From the NCBI RefSeq assembly GCF_002795305.1, contig NZ_PGGC01000100.1:1-37234 (forward strand): 37,234 nt of DNA, in the 5' to 3' direction. The position numbers were made by a program, and so were the translations under genes. The number at the start of each line of letters is the position of its first letter. The first letter of the stretch is position 1. The notes beneath the pieces were generated by a model. It saw only the letters and a program-made list of their open reading frames with translations, ran no database searches and was not told the origin of the DNA. The stretch is from Aeromonas cavernicola (GTDB lineage Bacteria > Pseudomonadota > Gammaproteobacteria > Enterobacterales > Aeromonadaceae). This document shows, in pieces, positions 1 through 8,625 of this stretch.

Positions 1-732
1 GTGGCGAATGACCTCCATCGGAATGCCATAGATAGCGTGCAGGGTCTCGCTGGTCATGATCTCCTCAGGTTCGCCGTGGGTGAGCAGGCGGCCGGAGTGG
101 AGCGCCACCAACCGATCACAGAAGCGGGAGGCCATATTGATGTCGTGAATGACGATGATGACCCCAAGGTTTAGCTGACGGCTCAACTGCTTGACCAGCG
201 TCAGTACCTCCACCTGATGGGCCACATCCAGCGCGGCCAGCGGCTCGTCCAGCAGGATGAAGCGGCTCTCCTGGGCCAGCAGCATCGCCAGCCAGACCCG
301 GCCCCGCTCGCCACCGGAGAGGGTATCCACCAGCCGCTCGGCAAAGCGTTCGGTATGGGTAAGGGCGATGGCCCGATCGACCTGACGGTGATCCTCCGCC
401 CCCATCCGGCCCAGCAGGCCGCGCCAGGGGTAGCGACCCATCTCCACCAGCTCCCGCCCGAGCAGATTCTCGGCGCTCGGCAAATGCTGGGGCAAATAGG
501 CCACCTGACGGGCAAACTCCCGGTTGCCCCAGTCGGGCAGCGGCTTGCCATCGAACAGGATCTCGCCGTCGCTGAGCGGTTGCTGGCGTGCCAGCAGCTT
601 GAGCAGGGTCGATTTGCCGGAACCATTGTGGCCGATGAGGCCATAGACCTGTCCCTGCTCGAAACGCAGGTCGGTGGGGTGCAGCAGCGAGCGAGCGTGC
701 ACCACAAAACTGGCCGATTTCATCTCAAACAT
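1..732 (-). CDS. fhuC: Ferric-hydroxamate ABC importer ATPase, FhuC-type (partial, runs off left edge)
   Basis: This is the ATP-binding subunit that would power inner-membrane import of iron-hydroxamate siderophores. The 244 visible codons start with MFEMKSAS. The Walker A motif GHNGSGKST is at residues 34-42, followed by a Q-loop (YLPQH), the signature LSGGERGR, Walker B FILLDEP and the switch histidine in VIHDINMA. The segment GRYPWRGLLGR strongly resembles the FhuC-specific region of the family. E. coli FhuC has about 265 residues, so only the last 20 or so are missing. It is the third gene of a minus-strand cluster after the TonB receptor and an ABC exporter; fhuD and fhuB would be expected beyond the edge. 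Longer open frames on either strand over this gene are shadows. The ATG lies inside the end of a 36-codon upstream ORF, so translation may be coupled. Confidence 0.85.
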   Translation of the reverse strand, partial: MFEMKSASFVVHARSLLHPTDLRFEQGQVYGLIGHNGSGKSTLLKLLARQQPLSDGEILFDGKPLPDWGNREFARQVAYLPQHLPSAENLLGRELVEMGRYPWRGLLGRMGAEDHRQVDRAIALTHTERFAERLVDTLSGGERGRVWLAMLLAQESRFILLDEPLAALDVAHQVEVLTLVKQLSRQLNLGVIIVIHDINMASRFCDRLVALHSGRLLTHGEPEEIMTSETLHAIYGIPMEVIRH

Positions 733-835
733 GGTCAGCATCTCCACTATCTCGCGGCTTCAAGTACAAGCTGATAGAGGAAAGCAATGGGCGATCGTTC
801 ACCACAATATGGCTGGCTGATTTCATCTCGAACAT
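725..835 (-). pseudogene. Degenerate duplicate of the fhuC 5' end (36-codon ORF)
   Basis: This frame starts with MFEMKSAS, the same eight residues as the real FhuC start 103 bases downstream. It continues with HIVVNDRPLLSS against FVVHARSLLHP in FhuC. The first 24 bases match the fhuC start at 21 positions. After a typical ABC N-terminal stretch (SISLYLKP) the similarity ends before the Walker A glycines. The frame then reads RDSGDADHV and stops, with the stop codon overlapping the second and third codons of fhuC. An AGGA about 8 bases before its ATG could allow translation. It is either a decayed partial duplication of the gene start or a small coupling ORF that arose from one. The similarity is seen directly; the origin is inferred. 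Confidence 0.6.
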
Positions 836-881
836 AAGCAATTCCTGTGCTGGCTTGCCGCCAGTCTCATCGGTACCGGCA

Positions 882-2528
882 TCAAGCCGGCACCTCGCAA
901 TCCAGATGGGCGATCGCATCGCGGCTCACTGCGGCCCGGTGCGCGCCGGTCAGTTCAGTGAGCTGGCCCTGACGCATCTCCAGCAGGCGATCGGCCAGCG
1001 GGAAGTAGTGATCGTCGTGACTGATGGCGATCACCGTCTTGCCCATCTCCTTGAGGCGTGGCAACAGCACCTGATAGAAGATCCGGCGGAACTGGGGATC
1101 CTGATCCGCGGCCCATTCGTCAAACAGCATCACCTCGCGCTGTTCGGCCAACGCCAGCAGCAGGGCGACCCGCTTGCGCTGACCCTGAGAGAGCTCGATA
1201 TCAGCGATAAAGCCATCCTCGATGGTGAGCTTGCTGCCCATCTGCAACCGCTCCAGCCACTCAGCCACCAGCTCATCCTTGGGTTCCGGCCCCAGCAGGT
1301 GCTGGAACAGGTGATAGTCGGTGAAGATGGCGGAGAAGAGCGCCAGATACGCGTTGCGATCGGTGATCGGCTCACCATCCAGCAGGATCCGGCCCGATAC
1401 CGGCTGGTAGAGGCCGGTCAGCAGCATGGCCAGCGTCGACTTGCCGGAGCCATTGCCACCGATAATGAAGATCTGCTCCCCCTTTTCGATGACCAGATCG
1501 ATGGGGCCGACAGCAAAGCCGCCCTCCCCCTGATAGTGAAAGCTCACCAGCTCCAGCTCGATACGCTGCCAGGGGCGGATGGCAGGCGGCAGCGGGAAGT
1601 CCGCGTCCGGCTCGGCCAGATTGAGGGCGGCGATCTTGTCGAATGCCACCTGAGCAGCAAGCAGGGTCGGCAGGGCGCCAATCCCCTGCAACAGCGGGGT
1701 ACGCAAGAACAGCAGGGTCAAGGCGAAGGTAGCCGCCACATTGGTGTTGGCCCAGCCAAGGCCGTTGGCCAGAAAGAAGACCAGACCGATGGCCCCCAGC
1801 ATCATGATATTCGACCAGTTCACCGCGCTCAGGTGATAGGTGTCGGCGCGGATGATCTGCTGGCGGTAGTCACGGGCATTTTGCTCATAGAGCTGGTGAT
1901 AGACAAAGTGAGCCCGTTCGCGGTTGAGCGCCAGCTCCTTGCTGCCAGCGATGATGGCCTGATAGTTCTGATAGAGCCGATCTTCGGCCTGACGCATGTG
2001 GGAAAGATGGCGATAAACACGGTTCACCAGCAACCAGCCCACCACCATGGTGACGGTAACCCAGAGGGCGGTCACCCCGAGCAAGGCCGGAGAGAGCCAG
2101 CCGAGGTAAAGGGCAGAACCCAGCGTGAGCACCAGTCCCTGCACCAGCTCAGGCAGGCGCACGAAGGCGATGGTGATCTGGCCGATATCGCTGGAGAGGG
2201 AGGCCAGCAGCGGCCCCTGACCAATCTGGCGGATGCGGGCAACATCGGTATCCAACAGTTGCTTGAGCAGACGTCCACGCAACCGGTAGACAAAATGGTG
2301 ACCTAGAGTGGTCAGGGCCAGCTGAGATCCGAGCGTGATCACCAGCAGCAACACAATCAGGCCGACCAGCTGACCGAGGATCGGCAGCGGATCACCTATA
2401 GATTCGATAAGAGACTGATTGATAAAAGCAATGACGCCAATCCCGCTGACGGCACTGAGCAGACTGAGCAGGGTAATGGTGATAAAGGGCCAACGATATT
2501 GGCGATAAACCAGAGACAAGAGTTCCAT
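882..2528 (-). CDS. Cyclic-peptide/siderophore-type ABC exporter, fused permease and ATPase (YojI/PvdE-like)
   Basis: A 548-residue half-transporter. The N-terminal half has about six hydrophobic segments (first at residues 13-37, next near 50-75). The ATPase domain begins near residue 325, with Walker [10 protein letters not shown] at 357-365, the atypical signature LSQGQRKR from 446, Walker [11 protein letters not shown] and the H-loop ISHDDHY. The DEWAADQDP segment and the LSQGQRKR signature are typical of the cyclic-peptide exporter group that includes E. coli YojI (microcin J25 export) and PvdE. It lies 82 bases downstream of the FhuA-type receptor gene and upstream of fhuC, probably in one operon. 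Its role next to an uptake system is not evident: it may export a siderophore or a processed ligand. A long antisense frame over it is a shadow. Confidence 0.85.
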   Translation of the reverse strand: MELLSLVYRQYRWPFITITLLSLLSAVSGIGVIAFINQSLIESIGDPLPILGQLVGLIVLLLVITLGSQLALTTLGHHFVYRLRGRLLKQLLDTDVARIRQIGQGPLLASLSSDIGQITIAFVRLPELVQGLVLTLGSALYLGWLSPALLGVTALWVTVTMVVGWLLVNRVYRHLSHMRQAEDRLYQNYQAIIAGSKELALNRERAHFVYHQLYEQNARDYRQQIIRADTYHLSAVNWSNIMMLGAIGLVFFLANGLGWANTNVAATFALTLLFLRTPLLQGIGALPTLLAAQVAFDKIAALNLAEPDADFPLPPAIRPWQRIELELVSFHYQGEGGFAVGPIDLVIEKGEQIFIIGGNGSGKSTLAMLLTGLYQPVSGRILLDGEPITDRNAYLALFSAIFTDYHLFQHLLGPEPKDELVAEWLERLQMGSKLTIEDGFIADIELSQGQRKRVALLLALAEQREVMLFDEWAADQDPQFRRIFYQVLLPRLKEMGKTVIAISHDDHYFPLADRLLEMRQGQLTELTGAHRAAVSRDAIAHLDCEVPA

Positions 2529-2610
2529 GACAGGCCGCTATGCAGAGAAATGTTCAGATCAATGAACGGGGGAAAAGGGGGCGAAGGCCAGAGCCCTCGC
2601 CCGCCCTCTG

Positions 2611-4707
2611 TTACCAGCGGTAGTTGATGCTGCCCACTACGCTGCGCGGCTCGCCGTAGTAGCAGTAGTAGTCACAACTGGCCACGTAGGTTTCACCCAG
2701 CAGGTTGTTGACGTTGAGCTGGGCACGCCAGTTTTTGGCAAAGTCATACCCGATCATCGCATCCCAAACGGTATGAGCTGGCACCTCGGCAGAGCCGTAG
2801 ATGGGGGTGTAGTCCGCATTCACGGCACCAATCCCCACGCTGGAACCGACATAACGCACGCCAGTACCCAGCTCCAGACCCGAGGCCACCCCTTGCTGCA
2901 CCTTGTAGTTACCCCAGAAGGAGGCGATGTGGCGCGGGATCAGGCTGGCACGGCGATCGCCACTGCCGGTGTCGTTGGTGTTGGCATCGGTGTAGGTATA
3001 AGCAGCGGTCAGACGCAGCGCATCTGTCACCTGCACGCTCCCTTCCAGCTCAATCCCCTGAGAGGTCACTTCACCCGCCTGGGTCTGCTGGCCGGAACCG
3101 GTAGAGACCAGCGAGTGGGTCTGGGCTAGATCGAACAGCGCCAGATTGATGTAACCGTCGAGGAAAGCGGGCGCATACTTCACACCGGTCTCGTAGAGCT
3201 TGCCTTTGAGGGGCTGGCAGGAGCTTCTGGTGTTGGGATCGATCCCCGGCAACACCTCGAACGACTCGGCATAGGCAAAGTAGGGAGAGAGGCCGTTGTC
3301 GGCCAGATACATCAGGCTGCCCGAAAGGGACAGTTCGTGATCGTACTGGCGCTCGTCCTTGCTGGTATTGGTGTTGTGGGTCTCCACATAATCAAAGCGG
3401 CCACCGGCCGTCAGCAACCAGCGATCGTCCCAGCGGATCTGGTGCTGGGCATAGAGGCCGCTCTGACCCTTGCTGCTCTTCTGGTGAGTGGCGGTCGACT
3501 CATCAAAACCGGGGAAGCCGCTGTAATCGGGGTTCATGGTATTGATGGAGCCCATGGCGTAGTTGTCGGCCTCGACCCCTTCATTGACGTGACGCTGCAG
3601 ATCTACCCCCAGCAACAAGGTCTGCTCGGTGCTGTCGGTGTTCCAGTAGCCCACCATCTGGTTATCCATGGTGGCACTCTTGGTATTGCCATCGCGGTAA
3701 ACCAGGCCACGACTGGCGGTTGTGCCTTCATAGGTCGGGAAGATGTAGGTCTGGCGCAGCAGCAGATCGTTGTAGTTGAAGCGGACGTTCTGCTTGAACT
3801 CCCAGGTCTGGTTGAGCTGGTGGGCCAGCTCGTAACCGGTGGAGATCTGGGTGTTACGGTTGCGATCGTAATCCGGCTGGCTCAGGTTGGTGGAGGGATC
3901 AATCTGGCCGCCCGAGGTGTTCAGGGTGCCATAGACTGGGAAGAAGCCGTTGGTCGGGACCCCTTCATCGTGCAGGAAACTGGCCAGCAGGGTCAGGCTG
4001 GTACGATCCGAAAGATCGAAGGTGACGCTGGGCGCCAGATAAACCCGATCGTTGTAAGTACCGGTAAGCACCCCATCACGCTCTTTATAGAGAGCCACCA
4101 TGCGATAGCGGCTGTTGTCGGAGAGCGCGTCAGAGACGTCCACCCCAACCTGACGATGATCCCGGCTGCCAAGCTGCAGATCCACCTGCCCTTGCGGCGT
4201 GGCGGTCGGTCGCTTGCTGATGGCATTGATCACCCCGCCCGGAGGCGCCTCACCGTAAAGGATCGAGGCTGGCCCCTTCAGTACTTCCACACTCTCCAGA
4301 CCGAACGGTTCCGGCGTCCAGACGTAATAGCCGGTACCAAACAGCCGGTTGCCATCCAGATAAGAGGCGGCATCGAAGCCACGCACCTTGAACCAGTCGG
4401 TGTTGTTGTCGGAGCCATAGAGGCCGGTCAATACGCCGGAACGGTAGCGAAGCGCTTCATCCAGCTGCAACACGGCGTGCTGATCCAGCTCCTCTCGGTT
4501 AACCACGGAGACGGCCCGAGGCGTCTCGGCCATGGGGACTTCCACCTTCATGGCCGTACCGGTCACCACCACGGTTTCGCTGACTTTGGGCAGCTCAGCG
4601 GTGGCCTGTTCGGCCATCAGCGGCAGAGAGACGAGTAAACCGGAGAGCGAAAGCATGCCGAAGGCGCCCTGCTTGCTGGGTCCTGATATGTATTTTTGCG
4701 CAATCAT
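2611..4707 (-). CDS. TonB-dependent outer-membrane siderophore receptor, FhuA/FoxA-like
   Basis: A 698-residue outer-membrane receptor. A hydrophobic signal segment spans residues 15-32. A TonB box (ETVVVTG) is at 44-50. Next comes a plug domain with VRGFD, LKGPASILYGE and PGGVINAISKRP, then a long beta-barrel ending in an aromatic residue (SINYRW) as needed for outer-membrane insertion. The C-terminal pattern YVASC, a second cysteine and GEPRSVV resembles the FhuA/FoxA hydroxamate receptors, suggesting ferrichrome or ferrioxamine uptake; the exact ligand cannot be read from sequence. The ATG at 4707 has only a weak ribosome-binding site. It is the first gene of the minus-strand cluster with an exporter and fhuC. 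A possible Fur site lies about 135 bases upstream, and a TATAAT on the minus strand is at 4736-4731. Confidence 0.9.
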   Translation of the reverse strand: MIAQKYISGPSKQGAFGMLSLSGLLVSLPLMAEQATAELPKVSETVVVTGTAMKVEVPMAETPRAVSVVNREELDQHAVLQLDEALRYRSGVLTGLYGSDNNTDWFKVRGFDAASYLDGNRLFGTGYYVWTPEPFGLESVEVLKGPASILYGEAPPGGVINAISKRPTATPQGQVDLQLGSRDHRQVGVDVSDALSDNSRYRMVALYKERDGVLTGTYNDRVYLAPSVTFDLSDRTSLTLLASFLHDEGVPTNGFFPVYGTLNTSGGQIDPSTNLSQPDYDRNRNTQISTGYELAHQLNQTWEFKQNVRFNYNDLLLRQTYIFPTYEGTTASRGLVYRDGNTKSATMDNQMVGYWNTDSTEQTLLLGVDLQRHVNEGVEADNYAMGSINTMNPDYSGFPGFDESTATHQKSSKGQSGLYAQHQIRWDDRWLLTAGGRFDYVETHNTNTSKDERQYDHELSLSGSLMYLADNGLSPYFAYAESFEVLPGIDPNTRSSCQPLKGKLYETGVKYAPAFLDGYINLALFDLAQTHSLVSTGSGQQTQAGEVTSQGIELEGSVQVTDALRLTAAYTYTDANTNDTGSGDRRASLIPRHIASFWGNYKVQQGVASGLELGTGVRYVGSSVGIGAVNADYTPIYGSAEVPAHTVWDAMIGYDFAKNWRAQLNVNNLLGETYVASCDYYCYYGEPRSVVGSINYRW

Positions 4708-4840
4708 ATTAAAGTCTCGTTTATCAATGAATTATATTGTTTTAATTGTTATTTGTGGTCATTTATAACGACATCACCCTGTTTCATGGGTGAATAAAGT
4801 AGCGCAATCCTACTACAGGAGCCGTGATCGAATCGATTCA

Positions 4841-4859
4841 ATAATTGCTAATCATTTGC
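4841..4859. promoter_or_regulatory. Possible Fur-binding site upstream of the TonB receptor
   Basis: The 19 bases match the classic Fur consensus at 12 positions, with the core GCTAATCATTTGC matching at 10 of 13. It lies in the 395-base divergent region between the receptor gene and mioC. Iron repression would be expected for the receptor cluster, but the match is only moderate and the site is about 135 bases from the start codon. The rest of this region is AT-rich, with a minus-strand -10-like TATAAT near the receptor start and DnaA boxes near mioC. Confidence 0.3.
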
Positions 4860-5013
4860 ATCTAGATTGTTATCTAGCTGCATCATTGGTCGGGTTTGGC
4901 GTGAAACGGGAGTCATAAGGAGAGCAATGAGAGGAGCTAAAAACAAAGAGGAATATAAAGAAGCAGAAAAAAGATCGACGGGTGGATCCGGCTGCATTAT
5001 CTGACTGGATCCA

Positions 5014-5045
5014 TTATCCCCAAGCTTTATCCATATTTATCCACA
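5014..5045 (+). promoter_or_regulatory. Cluster of three DnaA boxes upstream of mioC
   Basis: Three same-strand 9-mers: TTATCCCCA at 5014-5022, TTATCCATA at 5027-5035 and a perfect TTATCCACA at 5037-5045. The last two starts are 10 bases apart, about one helix turn. In E. coli the mioC promoter is repressed by DnaA through a box of this kind, so DnaA control of mioC, or an extension of the origin, is the likely role. Confidence 0.65.
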
Positions 5046-5102
5046 CCCTTTGGCGGTAGAATCTGGCTTTCCGTTTCTTTGTCTGAAATCAGGATCCATT
5101 CC

Positions 5103-5552
5103 ATGGCCAAACTCAATCTCGTCGTCGGCTCCATGCTGGGCGCCGCCGAATATGTCGCAGACCACGTCGCCAACCTGCTGGAACAGGCTGGCCACCAGAC
5201 CCAGATCCACAACCCGGCCAAGCTGGCAGAGGTGCTGGATGATGCGGGATCAATCCTGCTGGTGGTCACCTCGACCCACGGGGCCGGTGATGTGCCCGAC
5301 AACCTGCAACCCTTCGCCAAGGATCTTGCCGAGCAGCATCCGGACCTTAATTCACTGAGATATGGCGTGATCGCCCTTGGCGACAGCAGTTATGACACCT
5401 TCTGCCAAGGCGGCAAGACGCTGGATCGGCTGCTGACCGAATGTGGCGCTAGCCGGATCGGCGAGCGGCTCGACATCGATGTGACCCAACACGAGATCCC
5501 TGAAGATGCCGCCGAAATGTGGATCCGCGACTGGATGACCATGATCTCCTGA
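5103..5552 (+). CDS. mioC: Flavodoxin-like protein MioC
   Basis: A 149-residue flavodoxin-fold protein, close to E. coli MioC (147 residues), an FMN-binding electron carrier linked to biotin synthase activity. The FMN phosphate loop appears as GSMLGAAEYVA near residues 9-19. STHGAGDVPDN and GDSSYDTFCQGG correspond to the isoalloxazine loops, and the C-terminal HEIPEDAAEMW matches the family. The ATG at 5103 is chosen over an in-frame start 24 bases upstream because it has an AGGA 8 bases before it and aligns with the MioC N-terminus. It is transcribed toward oriC, as in enteric bacteria, so its transcription may influence initiation. Confidence 0.93.
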   Translation: MAKLNLVVGSMLGAAEYVADHVANLLEQAGHQTQIHNPAKLAEVLDDAGSILLVVTSTHGAGDVPDNLQPFAKDLAEQHPDLNSLRYGVIALGDSSYDTFCQGGKTLDRLLTECGASRIGERLDIDVTQHEIPEDAAEMWIRDWMTMIS

Positions 5553-5561
5553 TCAACCTGT

Positions 5562-5592
5562 GGGAGATCCTGAAAAAAAAGCTTGATCTCCC
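5562..5592. terminator. Hairpin at the mioC/oriC boundary
   Basis: An 8-base perfect inverted repeat, GGGAGATC and GATCTCCC, flanks a 15-base loop that is A-rich on this strand. There is no downstream T-run for mioC, so intrinsic termination is uncertain. It may instead limit read-through into oriC. Both arms carry a GATC methylation site. Confidence 0.35.
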
Positions 5593-5884
5593 CACTTATC
5601 CTCAGATCGACTATCCACCATGTTATTAACAGATTGATCCGAGGGAGTTGTTCTACACGGTTACCCACAATGCCCAGGGGTTATGTGCATAACTACGGTG
5701 TAAAGCTCTGCAAAACCTATAGTTATTCATGTATTAGATCCACCCTGACAGACCTCTGTGTATAAAAGCCCTAGTTATCCCCTTGTTCACTGGGTTAGGA
5801 TCCAAGCTTTTCCACAAGCTGAGATCGCGCTTAAATTCATGATCTCTATGATCAAAAAGTGCTTATCAACAGATCTGGTTGATC

Positions 5885-5943
5885 CTAATAAAAGATCCAA
5901 TAAAAGATCGATCTAAAGATCCTTAAGATCTAATAAGCGGATC
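5885..5943 (+). repeat. oriC: DNA unwinding element: tandem AT-rich 12-mers with GATC
   Basis: Two adjacent 12-base units, CTAATAAAAGAT and CCAATAAAAGAT (5885-5908), are followed by the diverged CGATCTAAAGAT (5909-5920), the shortened CCTTAAGAT and then CTAATAAG with a GATC. On the opposite strand this reads like the E. coli 13-mers (GATCTNTTNTTTT). The array lies on the mnmG side of the DnaA boxes, where strand opening occurs in E. coli. Eleven GATC sites fall in about 125 bases here, consistent with Dam/SeqA control. Confidence 0.85.
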
Positions 5944-6060
5944 CTCTCTTATGAACCAAGGTAACTAGACATTCCCCTCAGGGCACGAAACAGCTAGAAT
6001 GATCCGCCCTTTAGCTCAGGCAAATAACGATCTTCAGGCGTGCAGATCAAGGTGATCCCT

Positions 6061-7950
6061 ATGCAATACCATGAACAATTTGATGTGATCGTCGTTGGTG
6101 GCGGTCATGCAGGTACCGAAGCTGCAACCGCAGCGGCTCGTATGGGGATGAATACCCTACTGCTCACCCACAACATTGATACTTTGGGACATATGTCCTG
6201 CAATCCAGCGATCGGTGGGATCGGTAAGGGACACTTGGTCAAGGAAGTTGACGCTCTGGGTGGGATCATGGCCCAGGCCATCGATCTTGGCGGGATCCAG
6301 TTTCGCACGCTTAACTCCTCTAAAGGCCCCGCCGTACGTGCAACCCGAGCTCAAGCAGACCGCTTGCTCTACAAAGCCGTTGTCCGCCAGACGCTAGAGA
6401 ATTACCCAAACCTAAAGATCTTCCAGCAAGCGTGTGATGATCTGATCATGACTGGGGATCAAGTAACCGGGGTGGTCACTCAAAGTGGCATCCGCATCAG
6501 TGGCAAAACCGTGGTGTTGACTGTTGGCACCTTCCTCAATGGTTTGATCCACATTGGCATGGAAAATTACAAAGGTGGTCGTGCAGGCGATCCCCCTTCT
6601 GTTGCACTGGCCCAGCGACTACGTGAACTGCCGCTGCGCATTGATCGGCTTAAAACAGGTACACCGCCCCGTATCGATGCCCGCAGTGTCGATACCTCAC
6701 TGATGCAAACCCAATATGGCGACGATCCCTGCCCTGTATTCTCTTTTCTGGGTCATGCAGGCCAACACCCTCGTCAGGTGCCTTGCTATGTCACCCATAC
6801 CAACGAGCGCACCCACGAGGTGATCCGCAATAATCTGGATCGCAGCCCTATGTACGCTGGGGTGATCGAGGGGATCGGCCCGCGCTACTGCCCATCGATC
6901 GAAGATAAGATCACCCGTTTTGCCGACAAAACAGCACACCAGATCTTTGTTGAGCCGGAGGGGCTGACTACCCACGAGCTTTACCCAAATGGAATCTCAA
7001 CCAGTCTGCCGTTCGATGTGCAGGTCCAGATCGTTCGCTCGATCCGTGGTTTCGAAAATGCCCATATCACTCGCCCTGGCTATGCAATCGAGTACGATTT
7101 CTTTGATCCTAGGGATCTCAAGGCCAACATGGAGAGTAAGTGCATACCTAACCTGTTCTTTGCCGGCCAGATCAACGGCACAACCGGTTACGAAGAGGCC
7201 GCGGCACAAGGCCTGATGGCCGGTCTGAATGCGGCGTTGCGGGCCCAAGACAAGGATCCTTGGCACCCACGGCGAGATCAGGCCTACATGGGGGTGATGA
7301 TGGACGATCTCTCCACCCTGGGGACCCGCGAGCCTTACCGCATGTTCACCAGCCGTGCCGAATACCGCTTGCTGCTGCGCGAGGACAACGCCGATATCCG
7401 TCTGACCGCTATCGGTCGTGAATTGGGTCTGGTGGATGATGAACGTTGGAGCAAGTTCAACGCCAAGATGGAGCTGGTTGAGCTGGAGCGTCAGCGGATG
7501 CGCTCGACGTGGGTCCACCCACAGCATTCTGCGTTAGCGGCAGTCAATGCCCTGGTCAACACCCCACTGACCCGCGAACAGAGCTTAGAAGAGCTGCTAC
7601 GCCGCCCAGAAGTGACCTACGACGCGTTGATGGCCATTGAAGGGATCGGTCCTGCGGTTGTAGATCCTGCCGCTGCTGATCAGGTGGAGATCCAGATCAA
7701 GTACGCCGGTTACATTGAACGTCAGCATGACGAAGTTGAAAAACAGCTGCGCAATGAGAACACCCTATTACCGCTGGACATGAATTACCGCGAGGTCAAT
7801 GGCCTGTCCAACGAGGTGATAGCCAAGCTAAACGATGCGAAACCACAGACCATTGGTCAGGCTTCTCGTATCTCTGGCATCACCCCTGCGGCTATCTCCA
7901 TCCTGCTGGTTCACCTGAAAAAACACGGGCTGCTGCGTAAAACCGCCTGA
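6061..7950 (+). CDS. mnmG: tRNA uridine-5-carboxymethylaminomethyl modification enzyme MnmG (GidA)
   Basis: An FAD protein of 629 residues, the same length as E. coli MnmG. With MnmE it installs the carboxymethylaminomethyl group at U34 of certain tRNAs. The dinucleotide-binding motif [12 protein letters not shown] is near residues 11-22. Family signatures [30 protein letters not shown] (with the conserved cysteine) and [13 protein letters not shown] are all intact. The ATG at 6061 is preferred to an in-frame GTG at 6040 because AAGGTG lies just before it and the length then matches the family. It is the first gene after oriC, and rsmG follows 12 bases later. Confidence 0.97.
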   Translation: MQYHEQFDVIVVGGGHAGTEAATAAARMGMNTLLLTHNIDTLGHMSCNPAIGGIGKGHLVKEVDALGGIMAQAIDLGGIQFRTLNSSKGPAVRATRAQADRLLYKAVVRQTLENYPNLKIFQQACDDLIMTGDQVTGVVTQSGIRISGKTVVLTVGTFLNGLIHIGMENYKGGRAGDPPSVALAQRLRELPLRIDRLKTGTPPRIDARSVDTSLMQTQYGDDPCPVFSFLGHAGQHPRQVPCYVTHTNERTHEVIRNNLDRSPMYAGVIEGIGPRYCPSIEDKITRFADKTAHQIFVEPEGLTTHELYPNGISTSLPFDVQVQIVRSIRGFENAHITRPGYAIEYDFFDPRDLKANMESKCIPNLFFAGQINGTTGYEEAAAQGLMAGLNAALRAQDKDPWHPRRDQAYMGVMMDDLSTLGTREPYRMFTSRAEYRLLLREDNADIRLTAIGRELGLVDDERWSKFNAKMELVELERQRMRSTWVHPQHSALAAVNALVNTPLTREQSLEELLRRPEVTYDALMAIEGIGPAVVDPAAADQVEIQIKYAGYIERQHDEVEKQLRNENTLLPLDMNYREVNGLSNEVIAKLNDAKPQTIGQASRISGITPAAISILLVHLKKHGLLRKTA

Positions 7951-7962
7951 GGAATCTCACCG

Positions 7963-8598
7963 TTGCAAAACATGTTGGAAAAATTGAACGGCCTGCTCAT
8001 GCAGGCCGGCATCGTTATCACAGATACCCAAAAGAGCCAACTGGTGCGGCTGGTCGAGTTGCTGCACAAGTGGAACAAAGCTTACAATCTCACCTCGGTG
8101 CGTGAGCCTGACGCCATGCTGGTCAAGCATATTCTCGATAGTCTGGTGGTCAGTCCCCACTTGCACGGCGAGCGTTTTATTGACGTAGGGACTGGGCCCG
8201 GCTTGCCCGGCTTACCATTGGCCATCATTAATCCAGATAAGCAGTTTGTGTTGCTCGATAGCCTAGGCAAGCGGATCAACTTCATCCGTCAGGTCATGCT
8301 TGAGCTGGGATTAACCAACGTGACGCCTGTCAAAGCCCGGGTCGAAGAGTATCAACCCGAAACAGGATTTGATGGAGTACTGAGTCGGGCATTCGCCTCA
8401 CTAGAGGATATGCTGAGCTGGTGCCACCATCTGCCGACAAAGCAGGGTTGCTTCTTGGCGCTCAAGGGGCAATATCCCGAGCAGGAGTTGGCCCAGTTGC
8501 CAGCGAATATCTGTCTGGTAGCCTGTCACGTATTGCAGGTGCCAGAGTTGGAAGGTGAGCGTCATCTGCTGGTATTCAAGCATATCCAACCCGAATAG
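7963..8598 (+). CDS. rsmG: 16S rRNA (guanine527-N7)-methyltransferase RsmG (GidB)
   Basis: An S-adenosylmethionine-dependent methyltransferase for G527 of 16S rRNA. The SAM motif [16 protein letters not shown] lies near residues 68-83, preceded by [13 protein letters not shown] and followed by [15 protein letters not shown] and [10 protein letters not shown], all typical of RsmG. Starting at the TTG (7963), which has GAGGAA 8 bases before it, gives 211 residues. The ATG at 7972 aligns better with the E. coli N-terminus (MLNKLSLLL) but sits 17 bases from that site, so the start is undecided. It is co-transcribed with mnmG, as is usual. Confidence 0.95.
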   Translation: MQNMLEKLNGLLMQAGIVITDTQKSQLVRLVELLHKWNKAYNLTSVREPDAMLVKHILDSLVVSPHLHGERFIDVGTGPGLPGLPLAIINPDKQFVLLDSLGKRINFIRQVMLELGLTNVTPVKARVEEYQPETGFDGVLSRAFASLEDMLSWCHHLPTKQGCFLALKGQYPEQELAQLPANICLVACHVLQVPELEGERHLLVFKHIQPE

Positions 8599-8625
8599 GG
8601 GCTGCCGTTTCACTTAGGGGATTGT

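Larger units (their letters stand above)
5553..6060. other. oriC: Chromosomal replication origin oriC
   Basis: This AT-rich, non-coding stretch between mioC and mnmG holds more than 20 GATC sites and several DnaA-box-like 9-mers. Boxes fitting TTWTNCACA are at 5684-5692 (minus, TTATGCACA), 5757-5765 (minus, TTATACACA, like E. coli R2) and 5808-5816 (plus, TTTTCCACA). Weaker ones are TTATCCTCA at 5596, TTACCCACA at 5661, TTATCCCCT at 5775 and TTATCAACA at 5863. The last sits where E. coli R1 would be relative to the AT-rich repeats. The order mioC - boxes - AT-rich repeats - mnmG is the E. coli order, inverted. The mnmG promoter must lie in the last 100 bases, but no convincing pair of hexamers was seen. 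Confidence 0.9.

Noticed and set aside
855-2306. Long plus-strand open frame (483 codons) opposite the ABC exporter
   Set aside because: It is antisense to a gene with intact ABC motifs, and its translation is rich in Q, H, G and R without any domain. It is a GC-rich shadow frame.
3337-4638. Plus-strand open frame (433 codons) opposite the TonB receptor
   Set aside because: The receptor on the minus strand has a signal, TonB box, plug and barrel motifs. The antisense product is compositionally biased and has no recognisable feature.
5966-6000. Promoter for mnmG from TAGACA and TAGAAT
   Set aside because: The hexamers are 23 bases apart, too far for a sigma-70 promoter, and no better pair was evident.
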